NCBI RefSeq assembly: GCF_000313135.1
Contig: NW_004457532.1
Span: 872,309-895,524, forward strand
Reading direction: 5' to 3'
Length of the DNA stretch: 23,216 nt
Source of the DNA: Acanthamoeba castellanii str. Neff
Taxonomy: Eukaryota > Discosea > Longamoebia > Acanthamoebidae
Shown here: positions 1 through 8,760 of the stretch, one piece after another
How the letters are laid out: every line of letters begins with the position of its first letter
How positions within the stretch are numbered: position 1 is the stretch's first letter
Notes under the pieces: generated by a model
Database searches by the model: none
Seen by the model: the letters and a program-made list of their open reading frames with translations, nothing else
Told to the model about the DNA's origin: nothing
Made by a program: the position numbers and the translations under genes

Positions 1-852
1 ATGCCTCACACCCTGACGTCAGCGTCAGACGTTGGTTGGCCAGTTGGTTTGTTTGTGATGGTGCTGATTGGTTGGTGGTGGGGTGCAGACCTGACACTGG
101 GGCTGGTGGAGCGGCTGGTGGCGGAGAACAAGGGCCTGCGGGAACGGATGGATCTGGCCGGCGAGGCGCTGGTGACCCTCGAGGAGCGCGCGGAGCGGGA
201 CGCCGCCACGATCCGCCACCTCCGCGAGGCCCTCGACACCATCAGCGCGCAGCACCGCGCGCTCCAGGACAAGCACGCCGCCATGGCCCTCCTTCTCCAG
301 CCCTCGTCTCCCACCTCTTCTTCCACCGCCGTCGGCGTCACGTCCTCTTCATCATCAACATCATCAACGTCACTGACAGCGACGCCGTCGTCGGGATCCG
401 CGTCGCTGTCGGCGCCGGCGTCGGCGTCGGTGTCGCCCAGAGGGACGTCACCGCGGCCGGGCTACCACTACGGCATCGGCGCGACGTCGGGCGGCGTGGT
501 GCTGCCGCAGCACCCGCACACGCTCTCGCAGACGCCGCGCAGCTTCCACAACTCCTTCCCCTCACTCACCTCCCCGCGCTCCCCGTCGCGCCCGGCCGGC
601 CCCTTCTCTCCGCGCAACGGCGAGGGCCTGGTCAGCCCCGCCACCTCCCCCAGACGACGGCTGGCGTACGCCTCCCAAACAACTGGCCACTCACTCTCGC
701 GCCTTTGGCCTGACAGCCTCCACTCCCCCCGCACACGACACAGGTGTCGCACGGGAAACTGCACGTGCAATGCCTTCACGCCGCAGCCGTCGGCGTCGTG
801 GATCTGCGTGTGCGGGCACATGAGCCTCAAGCACGCCGGCGGACCTCCGTAG
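1..852 (+). CDS. Coiled-coil protein with Ser/Thr-rich middle and C-terminal Cys/His motif (5'-truncated)
   Basis: I do not recognise a named family. The gene enters from the left, so the ATG at position 1 is probably not the true start: 29-88 is GGTT-rich and ends in gtgcag like an intron, and convincing coding begins near 89. Residues coded by about 89-300 form a charged heptad-like coiled coil (ERLVAENKGL, LEERAERDAA). A long Ser/Thr/Pro/Ala low-complexity stretch follows (about 300-660). An in-frame 78-nt intron is likely at 666-743 (gtacgc...acacag). The last exon encodes a compact CxxxxCxC...CxCGHxxxxH motif just before the stop at 850-852, suggesting a small metal-binding tail. The coiled coil may drive oligomerisation. 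Function is unknown. Confidence 0.6.
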   Translation: MPHTLTSASDVGWPVGLFVMVLIGWWWGADLTLGLVERLVAENKGLRERMDLAGEALVTLEERAERDAATIRHLREALDTISAQHRALQDKHAAMALLLQPSSPTSSSTAVGVTSSSSSTSSTSLTATPSSGSASLSAPASASVSPRGTSPRPGYHYGIGATSGGVVLPQHPHTLSQTPRSFHNSFPSLTSPRSPSRPAGPFSPRNGEGLVSPATSPRRRLAYASQTTGHSLSRLWPDSLHSPRTRHRCRTGNCTCNAFTPQPSASWICVCGHMSLKHAGGPP

Positions 853-1173
853 CTGTGCCTCGCTCACACCCGGACCCTTCTCGCCCAGTGCCCGTTCTTC
901 TTCTTCTTCTTCTCACCCCTCGCCACCTTTCTCGCGCGCGGGTTGTAGATATCTCTCTCTTCACCCTCTCTCCCGCTAGAAGACGACGCTCCTTGCACGG
1001 CGTACCGCCTCTGCAATTTTGGCTTCACGACTCCCGCCACCTCTCTATTTCATTTTGAAAATACAACAGCCAGCCGAATTGTTGATGCGGCCGAGTTCTT
1101 CGTTGTCTCACCACGATCTTCTTCACTTGACAAACACGCTCAAGTGAGAGCCGTTGAAAAAAAAACCAATTAA
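853..1173 (+). other. Intergenic / 3' UTR, no gene seen
   Basis: The first part is C/T-rich (cttcttcttctt near 895-915) and probably belongs to the 3' UTR of the upstream gene. The second part is more A/T-rich and would hold the promoter and leader of the PIF1-like gene. I see no convincing ORF or RNA gene here. Confidence 0.5.
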
Positions 1174-1195
1174 ATGGCCATACACTCGTTACGAG

Positions 1196-1204
1196 TTTGG
1201 CGCC
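1196..1204 (+). promoter_or_regulatory. E2F/DP-like site upstream of the PIF1-like gene
   Basis: The sequence TTTGGCGCC matches the E2F consensus TTTSSCGC. It sits about 66 bp before the ATG at 1270. If translation starts at the upstream in-frame ATG at 1174 instead, the site would be inside the coding sequence, so its role depends on the true start. A single consensus match is weak evidence. Confidence 0.3.
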
Positions 1205-1269
1205 TTTTTCCTGACCACAAACACAACCCAAAGAAAGGGGCACTCCTCGTCAGTTCACTGGGAGGCGAG

Positions 1270-3132
1270 ATGGGAAAGGCAACACGGAAATCATACTATG
1301 TTGTCGCGCGAGGACGAAGAATCGGCATCTACACCACCTGGTACACCTCACGCCCATTTCTCCTTCAAATCAGATCTGCAATTCAATCGAGAGGAGGATG
1401 CAGGGCACGTAGCAACTTACTGGAAGCGCTGGGTGTTTGGCCTGAGCAGGGAGGAATGCAAGGCCCAAGTGGACGGCTACCCGGGTGCGCTGTTCAAGGG
1501 CTTCACCAACGTCAGCGAAGCTCTTCAGTTCTTGAACGGGTACCTTCCTACGTTCTTCTTCTCTTGGAGTCTTCTCTTCGCCTCTCCTTCAGCCCCGTTC
1601 GCGCTCCCTGTGGCTTGCGCGCCTCTGACCGTGGTACAATAGGTGTGACGTCGTGTCCTGCGGCCCTCCTCCGCCACAGGCAGACAGTGCTATAATCGAC
1701 TTGGTGGGAGAGCAGCCCCAGCCCCGACTGCCCGAAACGATCTTCATCGACCTGGTCGGCGAGCCCGAGCCGGTCGACGACGTGGTGGTCGTCGCAAGCA
1801 CCACCCCAACGACGAACTTTAATTACACGTACCGACCGGCTACGACGATGACGACGACGGTACCGCCGCCGCTACCGCTTCCGCCGCTCTTCGTCGCCGA
1901 CTGGGTGCAGAGCTACGTTCCCGCGTTCCCTGTGCGCCGAGCGCTGCCGCCGTCAATGCCCACAGTGGGCTCCACCGTCGACATCTCCGACTCGCCGGTG
2001 CGCAGCCCAGTCGACCAGCCGGTCCCCAAGCGAATGCGCTACACCACCGACGCGCCGCCGCCGCCGCCACTGCCGCCGTCGTGCACGGCCGTGCCGGTCT
2101 CCCCGCCGCTGGCGGTGGCGGTGGCGGTGGCGGCCTCGCTGGAGGCTCCCTTTGATAGCGACGGCGAAGAGGACCACGATGACGACGACGTGGTGCTGAG
2201 CGCGGAGCAGCGGCGCGCGCTGGCCCTGGCCGAGAGCGGCCACTCGATGTTCCTCACGGGCTGCGCCGGCACGGGCAAGTCCTTCCTCCTGGGCCACATC
2301 CTCAAGCGCCTCCGCCGTATCCACCGGGACCCGGACGCCGTCGCCGTCACCGCCTCCACCGGTTCGGCCACCCTCCCCATTATGTGATACGAGTTGAGGC
2401 TGAGCTGACTTACGTGTGTCGTGTCGTGTCGTGTCGTGTCGTGTGTCGCGTGTGCGGTTCTGGCCTTTGCGCAGGAGTGGCTGCGTGCAATATCGGCGGT
2501 GTGACGCTGCACCGGTGGACGGGGATCGGACTCGGGGACGAGAGCATCGCGGTCATGATCCGCCGCGCCTTTGGCAAGAAGGAGCAGTGGCAGAAGGCCC
2601 GAGTACTCATCATCGACGAGATCAGCATGGTATCGCCTCGCATATTTATTATTTTGCAACTCTTTGCTCACCTGTCTTCAAAATTTCTTGTTTCTTGTTT
2701 ATTGTCCAGATATCTGCCGATCTGTTTGACAAGGTCGAGTATATCGCGCGGCGCGTGCGCAACTGGTACAACGAGCCACATAAGGAACAGCCCTTCGGCG
2801 GCCTTCAGGTCATCTGCTGCGGCGATTTCTTCCAGGTGCGTACGCGACACACGACGCACGACGAAACACGCAGCACGCAACACGCAACACACGACATACA
2901 ACGCGACACATGCGACATTCCAACAACTGTCGACCTTGAGTCTAAACCGCTCGACGTCGGGGGGCGGGGGGGATCATGTGCGTAGCTTCCGCCGGTGGTG
3001 GACAAGATGCTGGGCCGGCGCGGAGGGGACGAGAACAAGGTGTTTGCGTTCAACGCCGAATCGTGGCCATCGTGTATCGACACCGTTGTACAGCTGACCG
3101 AGGTGTTCCGACAGAAGGACGAGCGGTTCGTG

Positions 3133-3172
<40 letters not shown>

Positions 3173-4892
3173 TCTTATGCTTGCATCGCGAGTAGGCATG
3201 TGTGTCGTGCGTTGACACGAGTGTTCACCCAACACATCAGATTCCAAGCGATCTTGAACGGCATCAGGCAGGGCACATGCTCAGATGACGCCGCATCGAC
3301 CTTGAACGAGTGCAGAACACCCGCCCAACTCCACATCCCTTCCGACGTGTGCTCACCTTATGTGCGTGTGCGGTGATGCGTGTGTGCCGTGCGTGTGCGG
3401 TATGTTCTCTGCGAACAACAAGATGTCTGATGCGCAATTTGGACGATGGCTCCAACATTCTGCCCACCAAGCTGTGCCCCACCAACTACGAGGTGGAGAA
3501 CATCAACCGGGTGCACATCAACGGCATCAGGAGCGCTCCCGTCAAGTACCCCGGCAAAGACGATGTGCCCTCCGAAGACGGGCCGCGCAGGATACTGCTC
3601 AACTGGCTCGAGAAGGGCTGCATCGCACTCAACCACGTCGAGCTCAAGATAGGTAATATGTACACGCATTCACCGCACACACTGCGTTCTCACTCACTTT
3701 CTCGTCGTGGGCATGGGCTAGATGCGCAGGTGATGCTGATCAAAAACCTCTCGTCTGAGCTCGTCAACGGTTCCCGCGAAGTACATGTACAACTCGTGGC
3801 AGCAGCGCAAGTGGTTCAGCGAGAACAGCAAAACCAAGTGCGTAGTACCACGCGTGATCCCACCCTCGGTCTCTTCACGCCCGCCGGGCGCGCGTTTGAA
3901 ACTCAGGATTGTAACAACTCCTCCTGGTTCTCACCGCACCCACCACGCTTGTTGTTGTTGTTTCGCCAGGCTGCCCCGTGTTCGCTTCGTAGGCACGACC
4001 GAACCGATCATCATTGGTCCTATGGTGTTCAGCGGTGCGTTGCGCGTCCTCTCAATGTGCGGTCCGGCTGACAACTGAGCTGACAACTGCGTTCCGTTCT
4101 TCTTCGCTCTTCGCTCTTCTTCGCTTTTCCATTTCTCCAGTGAAATACCGGGAGCATGGTCGAGAGCACGAGGCGTCGAGGTGCCAGGTTCCGCTCAAGC
4201 TGGCCTGGGCCGTCACCATCCACAAATGCCAGGTACGCGTACATTACAAAACGCACGGTGCACACACGCATCGCACACAAACTTGGCGAGAGCACGCACT
4301 GACGCACGAGCGGGGAACAGGGTCTGTCGCTCGATCGCGTGGAGATCCAGTCGCTGAGTCGAATCTTTGCCTCGGGCCAGGCCTACGTCGCGCTCAGTCG
4401 CGTGCGCACGCTCGAGGGCCTCTGCCTCCGCGACCGCTTCCGCAAAGAGTGCGCACACGCCTGATCGTCTACGCGCTTGCGTGCGATTGACTTACAACAC
4501 GTGTCGTGCGTTGTGTGCACCATCTCCACGATAGGCACGCTATGGTGAGTAAGGAGGTGGTCGAGTTCTATCGGAAGTGCGACCGGGAGGAGCGTTATTC
4601 GTGCGTGGCGCCCAAGTGCCAGGGCGTGGTGGAGTCGGGCCAGAAGGTCCCGCGATTCGTGATTGCTGAGTACGACGAGGGCGCGAAGAGAGAGGGCAAG
4701 CCGCTCGACATCAGCCCTGCAGCCAAGGAGAAGGAGGTACTCCAGGGCGTTTCCACGAGCACTTCCTACTACACCACCAGCAACAAAAGTTCGTACGGCA
4801 GCAACTACAGCAAGTCGTTCGGTAGCAAGTCGTACGGCAGCAAGTCATACAGCAACGACAACTATGGCAAGAAGCAACGCTATTACAACTGA
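1270..4892 (+). CDS. PIF1: PIF1-family DNA helicase with N-terminal RNA:DNA hybrid-binding domain
   Basis: Thirteen exons: 1270-1340, 1450-1539, 1643-2361, 2475-2629, 2710-2835, 2986-3125, 3241-3348, 3423-3652, 3722-3837, 3970-4034, 4141-4232, 4321-4448, 4535-4892; about 798 aa. Residues 8-53 match the RNase H1 N-terminal hybrid-binding domain (viroplasmin fold): [16 protein letters not shown], then [18 protein letters not shown]. Two SIM-like motifs follow near residues 71 and 88. The motor has Walker A GCAGTGKS (260-267), Walker B DEISM (341-345), GDFFQLPPV (383-391), [19 protein letters not shown] and [13 protein letters not shown]1 enzymes are 5'-3' helicases acting on forks, G-quadruplexes and R-loops. 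The exon lengths leave one base over, and the frame slips near 3776-3781: a sequencing error, a real frameshift or a missed tiny intron. The tail is Tyr/Ser/Gly-rich. An in-frame ATG at 1174 could add 32 residues. Confidence 0.9.
2416..2444 (+). repeat. GTGTC pentanucleotide repeat in PIF1 intron 3
   Basis: About five GTGTC units lie within the 113-nt intron 2362-2474. The intron starts gttcgg and ends gcgcag. Confidence 0.7.
3131..3172 (+). repeat. TGCG tetranucleotide microsatellite in PIF1 intron 6
   Basis: About ten TGCG units fill the 5' part of intron 3126-3240, directly after the gttcgt donor. It is non-coding and likely length-polymorphic. Confidence 0.85.
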
Positions 4893-4894
4893 AC

Positions 4895-4900
4895 AATAAA
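4895..4900 (+). terminator. Poly(A) signal of the PIF1-like gene
   Basis: AATAAA lies 3 nt after the TGA stop at 4890-4892. The next gene starts at 5047, so 3' UTR and promoter share about 150 bp. Confidence 0.6.
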
Positions 4901-5046
4901 GAGGTTGCAGAGTAGGCCTATTCTATGGCCTTGCCCGCAAAATTTAAACTATTCTAAACTGAAAAGAACATTTCCTTTGGCTTTTCCAGAGACAAAAAAA
5001 AGTGGCCGAACGAGATTGACAAAATACAAAACAGAAGCAAGGCAAA

Positions 5047-5349
5047 ATGAGCAAGGCGTATGGACTTTTCTACTCGTGGGAACTCCTCCCCGCCCTCACC
5101 GTGATGGGCGTTTTCCTCACCACGGTGCCTATGGGCACGTACGCCGGCTTCAAGCTTATCCTGGGCGAGGTACCCCCCCAAAGCATTTCCGTTCAATTGC
5201 CGCAATCCTTTTTTTAATTTACCTTCCCGCAGCCCAAGAAAATCGCTGCCAAGGCCATCGAGTACGAGTCTGAGCTGCGCAACCACAACCACGGCGTCAA
5301 GAAGCGCTACTACGGCCACTCCAAGACCGCCTCCTCCGAGACCCACTAA
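5047..5349 (+). CDS. NDUFA1: NADH:ubiquinone oxidoreductase subunit NDUFA1 (MWFE)
   Basis: Two exons, 5047-5169 and 5233-5349, with a 63-nt GT-AG intron; 79 aa. This is a small accessory subunit of mitochondrial complex I, anchored in the inner membrane. The N-terminus FYSWELLPALTVMGVFL matches the family signature (human begins MWFEILPGLSVMG). One hydrophobic membrane segment spans about residues 8-38, followed by a charged tail with KKRYYG. No cleavable presequence is seen, as is usual for this subunit. Length is close to the family norm of about 70 aa. The gene lies 154 bp after the helicase and converges with the ATG14-like gene, with only 80 bp between stops. Confidence 0.85.
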
Positions 5350-5371
5350 GCCCCACACCCAGCGTTGCCCT

Positions 5372-5427
5372 GGGGGGGGGTTGAGGTGAAGAGTCAAAAA
5401 CTTATTTACACATAGAACCCCCCCCCC
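5372..5427. terminator. G-tract/C-tract inverted repeat between convergent genes
   Basis: GGGGGGGGGTT at 5372-5382 is the exact reverse complement of AACCCCCCCCC at 5416-5426, with a 33-nt loop. It occupies the 80-bp gap between the NDUFA1 stop (5349) and the ATG14-like stop (5430). Both transcripts would carry a strong GC hairpin or a G-run at their 3' ends. A terminator or transcript-separating role is inference only. Confidence 0.4.
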
Positions 5428-5429
5428 AT

Positions 5430-7511
5430 TCAAATGAACTCCCAGTCGCCCAGGGTGGGGTCCTTCTCGGCCTGCTGCTTATCGCGCCCGAGTCCGTGCC
5501 ACTTGCGCGGAGGCGTGTCCCTGATATCATCATAGCCATCGACCAGACAGGAGCCACCCCACGATCAGCCAAGACAACGCACTCACGCACGCCACGCACC
5601 CGAGCCGATGGCGGCATCGGGAAGAACGCGACGCGCGGTGGGAGTACGTACGCGCCGAGGTTGGGGCTTTGAAGGAGCCGCCGCAGGTTGAGGAGGGTTT
5701 GTGGGATCTGGTGCTTGCCGGGCAGAAACCCCTGGTCGCCCAGTTGATGTATACGATGATGTTTGCCGTTGGTCAGCACCACCACCATCATCACCACCCC
5801 ATTCTACATTCCCATGGGGGGGGGGCGAGCACTCACGCCCTTGCTTACCTGCGAGGCGCACAGGTAGGCTACGTTGATGTTGAGGGCGGTGACGGCCGTC
5901 CAGAGTTCGCGTTCGTTGGATTGCAAGTAGAGCGGGTACTTGGTGCTGTGGCCCACGCATGACCGCGAGCGAAGAGAGTAGAGCAATGAGCAAGCGGTAC
6001 TGGCAACGCCCCCCTCACACCTTGCGAAGCTGAATCTGTTTTGTGGGGATGGGGGAGGGGTACGTACGAGGAGCCTTCCTTGTAGATGATGGACTGCGAG
6101 CCCCGCGATTCCATGCGGAAGGGCAGCACCACGCCCAGGTAGCCGGCGATCATCTTCACGATGTGCACCACGTACCTGCTCTCCCCCAATGGTGATGACG
6201 ATGCCCACACGAAGATGAGCGTGACAGCCAAGTCGAAGCCTCCCCAACCAACCAACCAACCAACCAACCAACCAACCAACCAACCAACCGTGGGGGCAGG
6301 GAGGGGCGAGCGTACCCGAGGGCCGCTGCCAGAACCCCGCGAGGCACGCTCGCGTAGTCTCCTGCGAAGGGGAGGGCGCGTGTTTGTTAGGCGTACGTGG
6401 TGGGTTGGGCTTGGATTGGGAAGAGAAGCGCGAAGTGGAGCGCGGAAGAGAGCCCCACCACCACTACCACCACCACCACCTCCTCCCCCGGGACGGCGAC
6501 AGGGAAGTGTGTGTGTGTACCGTTGTTGGGGAGCACGATGTTGATGACCCGGCACTGCTGGTCGTTCACCGGTAGGATGGGCAATATCGTAAGCAGCTGT
6601 GCAGCGGTGTCCGTGTGCGTCGTGTGGCGCGTGCGCGTGCGCGTGCGCGGGAGAGAAAATGGTCAACGCGAGGATTCATCACCAAACACCACATGGGCGT
6701 GCGTACCTCGAAGACGAGCTCCTTCTTTTTGTCGAGGAGCTGGCTTCGGATGAGGGCGAGCTCCTTCCGCTGCTCGAGCAGACCCGACTTGTAGAGGCTG
6801 TCGTTGTGGAGGCTGTTCTTGCTGTTCTCCAGGTTGTAGATGGCCTGCTTCAGATGCTTCATCTTCTCCTGCGTTTGCTGCCGCTGCGCTCGCACCCGCC
6901 TGTTCTCTACATATGCGCATAGTGTGTGTGTGTGTGTGTGTGTTGTGTGTGTTGTGTGTCATGCGTTTCGCCTGAGAGAGAGAGAAGAAGAAGAGTGCGA
7001 GATCGCGTGCGGTGGTACCTCGCTCCATCCACTGGGCGTGCTCGGCGACGCGCTCGCGGGCCTTCTGGACGCGGAGGAGGAGCACCTGCTTGCGCATGAG
7101 GAGCTCGCGGTGCCGCAGCTGGGCCGTGATTCGCTCCTCGATGCGGTTCTGCATGGCGGCGTTGTCCGCCTGCGCCCTTCTGTACTTGTTGACCAACAGG
7201 GGGATGTCCACCCGCTTCCACTTGCTCGTCCTGGTGCCGAGAGCAGAGCGCACACACACCGGGAAAGGGAAGGAGAGGTGAGCCATCGATACAAGATCAC
7301 AAAAAAGAAGCAAGACCGCCACGAAGCCTTTGTTGGTGGGGTTTTGGGGGGCGTACAGTTTGCTGCAGGAGGCACAGCAGGGGCTCACCTCGCACGTTCC
7401 ACATAGGGTGCAAGGTCGAGTTGTATGGGCATGAGGGTGGAGGAGGCTTGACGAAAAGGCAGGGGCCGACTGGAGCCGCTGGCGCGCCTTGATGCGCTCC
7501 ATTGGCTTCAT
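5430..7511 (-). CDS. ATG14: ATG14/Barkor-type subunit of the autophagy PI3-kinase complex
   Basis: Nine exons on the minus strand: 7511-7357, 7230-7019, 6906-6707, 6596-6521, 6361-6316, 6175-6068, 5945-5849, 5803-5652, 5520-5430; 378 aa. ATG14 recruits VPS34-VPS15-Beclin 1 to autophagosome initiation sites. Residues 34-49 carry paired cysteines (CTLC and CASC), matching the N-terminal cysteine repeats of ATG14 and absent from UVRAG. Residues 55-185 are a long coiled coil (NKYRRAQADNAAMQ, KHLKQAIYNLENSK). The C-terminal half keeps family blocks: LPILPVNDQQCRVINIVLPN, AAALGYVVHIVKMIAGYL, GSQSIIY and a final GDWEFI. All phases agree. UVRAG/Vps38 is the alternative, but the cysteines and lack of a C2 domain favour ATG14. 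Intron 5804-5848 is only 45 nt. Confidence 0.8.
6244..6289. repeat. CCAA/TTGG tetranucleotide repeat in ATG14 intron
   Basis: About 11.5 CCAA units lie in intron 6176-6315. On the transcribed sense (minus) strand this reads (GGTT)n, which can form two-tier G-quadruplexes. Confidence 0.85.
6921..6959. repeat. GT dinucleotide-rich tract in ATG14 intron 2
   Basis: An interrupted TG repeat within intron 6907-7018, non-coding. Confidence 0.75.
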
Positions 7512-7560
7512 CTTTTATTTGATGCTTTTGGCCTTGCTCCAACGATTTTCCCCTTTCTTT

Positions 7561-8760
7561 CCCTTTTATTTTCTTTTGGTATGCCCTTTTTTTGAAAAAA
7601 TATTGGGCTCACCTTGGCTGAGCCTGCCACACAGACAATATTTTTGAACCAATGGCCTTGGCCACCAGAGGGGGCACAGCTAATTGAGAGGAAATGAGTG
7701 GGTTAGTTTGAATTTGCAAAGCAGTCACTAAATGCAAACATACCATTGCCAACTTGGTGATACTGGGTGGCAAGGGAGCCACTGAGGTGCACATAGTCAG
7801 GCAAGCTCTGTGCCCTAGCACACTCCCTCACACTTTTTCACAAGGTAAGAAAAAGGACTAGCACTCAAAATTGATGTTGATATACCTTATAACTCTAGCT
7901 TCAAGGGGATGGAGCACTTGGCCTCGTTCCACATCTGGAGTTGTTTTGATTGTGTGGAACTTACCTTGCCAGCTGAGTGCCTGGTGCTCCATGTTCTGCC
8001 TTGTTGTGGACTGGTTGTTGTACACAACCATGCTACTCCCTTCCTCCCTCATGAGTTGTTGATAGGGGAGGAAGGGAGGGCAGTAGTAGGGCAGCCTGCC
8101 CTCTTCTAGTCCTATCTTGAGGTCTTCCACCTCTCCTGCCACTTCTACCTCTCTTGTTCTAAGCCCTTCTGTCCCTCTTCTTCCCTCTCTCACTTTCTCT
8201 TCTCCTTCCTTCTCATCCTCTTCCTTCTCTTCCAGGACAGCAGGCAGGTCGCCAATGGTGTCAAAGACAGTGAGTGGTGGGAAGATGGTAGGAAAAGAGT
8301 TCCATACCAGGCACTGGAGGTCAGCTGAGAGCTGGGTCACCTGGGTGTTGCTTGCCACCCATGACAGAATTGAGTGTGTTGGGCGTGGGAAGTGTGGCAG
8401 CTGCTGAGACTGAGGGGCAGCTATCATGAAGAAGCGCCACCTGCATTGACAAGCAAGTGAGAGTGTGTGTCTGTGTGTCTGTGTTGTGTGCAGGTGTAGT
8501 ACCTGTCTTGGGCCAGCCCATATTGCCCACACTGCACACAGGCCATGCAGACCTGGTAGCCATGCTGAAGCAGGTGTGTGACCACACTGCGGGCAAGGTA
8601 GCCCTTGCTGAGGGTCACCAGGCCCATCACATTCTCCATCAGAACGTAGTCTGGCCTCAGGTGCCAGACAAACTGCAGGAACAGGTTGATGTTCCTGTTT
8701 GTTGTGCTGTTGGTCAGACCAAACCATTCTTCATCAGCGCACCATAACACTTACCTATTC
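7561..8760. other. CpG-depleted segment covering the 3' end of the methyltransferase gene
   Basis: By eye I count about 7 CpG dinucleotides in 1,200 bp, with abundant TG and CA. Flanking coding DNA often has 5-9 CpG per 60 bp, for example 10861-10920. The left edge coincides with the gene's 3' UTR, and the right edge lies just before the motif IV exon. Confidence 0.8.
7565..7570 (-). terminator. Poly(A) signal of the DNA methyltransferase gene
   Basis: Minus-strand AATAAA, about 39 nt beyond the TGA stop at 7609-7611. Only 97 bp separate this stop from the ATG14-like start codon at 7511. Confidence 0.55.

Noticed and set aside
1270..1539. Caulimovirus-like viroplasmin domain as evidence of an integrated virus
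   Set aside because: The same fold is the cellular RNase H1 hybrid-binding domain. It is split by a normal intron and joined in frame to a host helicase, with no viral genes nearby.
1643..4892. PIF1 helicase as part of a Helitron transposon
   Set aside because: No HUH/Rep endonuclease domain or Helitron ends are visible, and the gene has a dozen spliceosomal introns.
7936..7965. 30-nt GT-AG intron (gtaagttcc...ctccag) in the methyltransferase
   Set aside because: It is in frame and encodes the family block GKFHTIKTTP, so it is coding rather than intronic.
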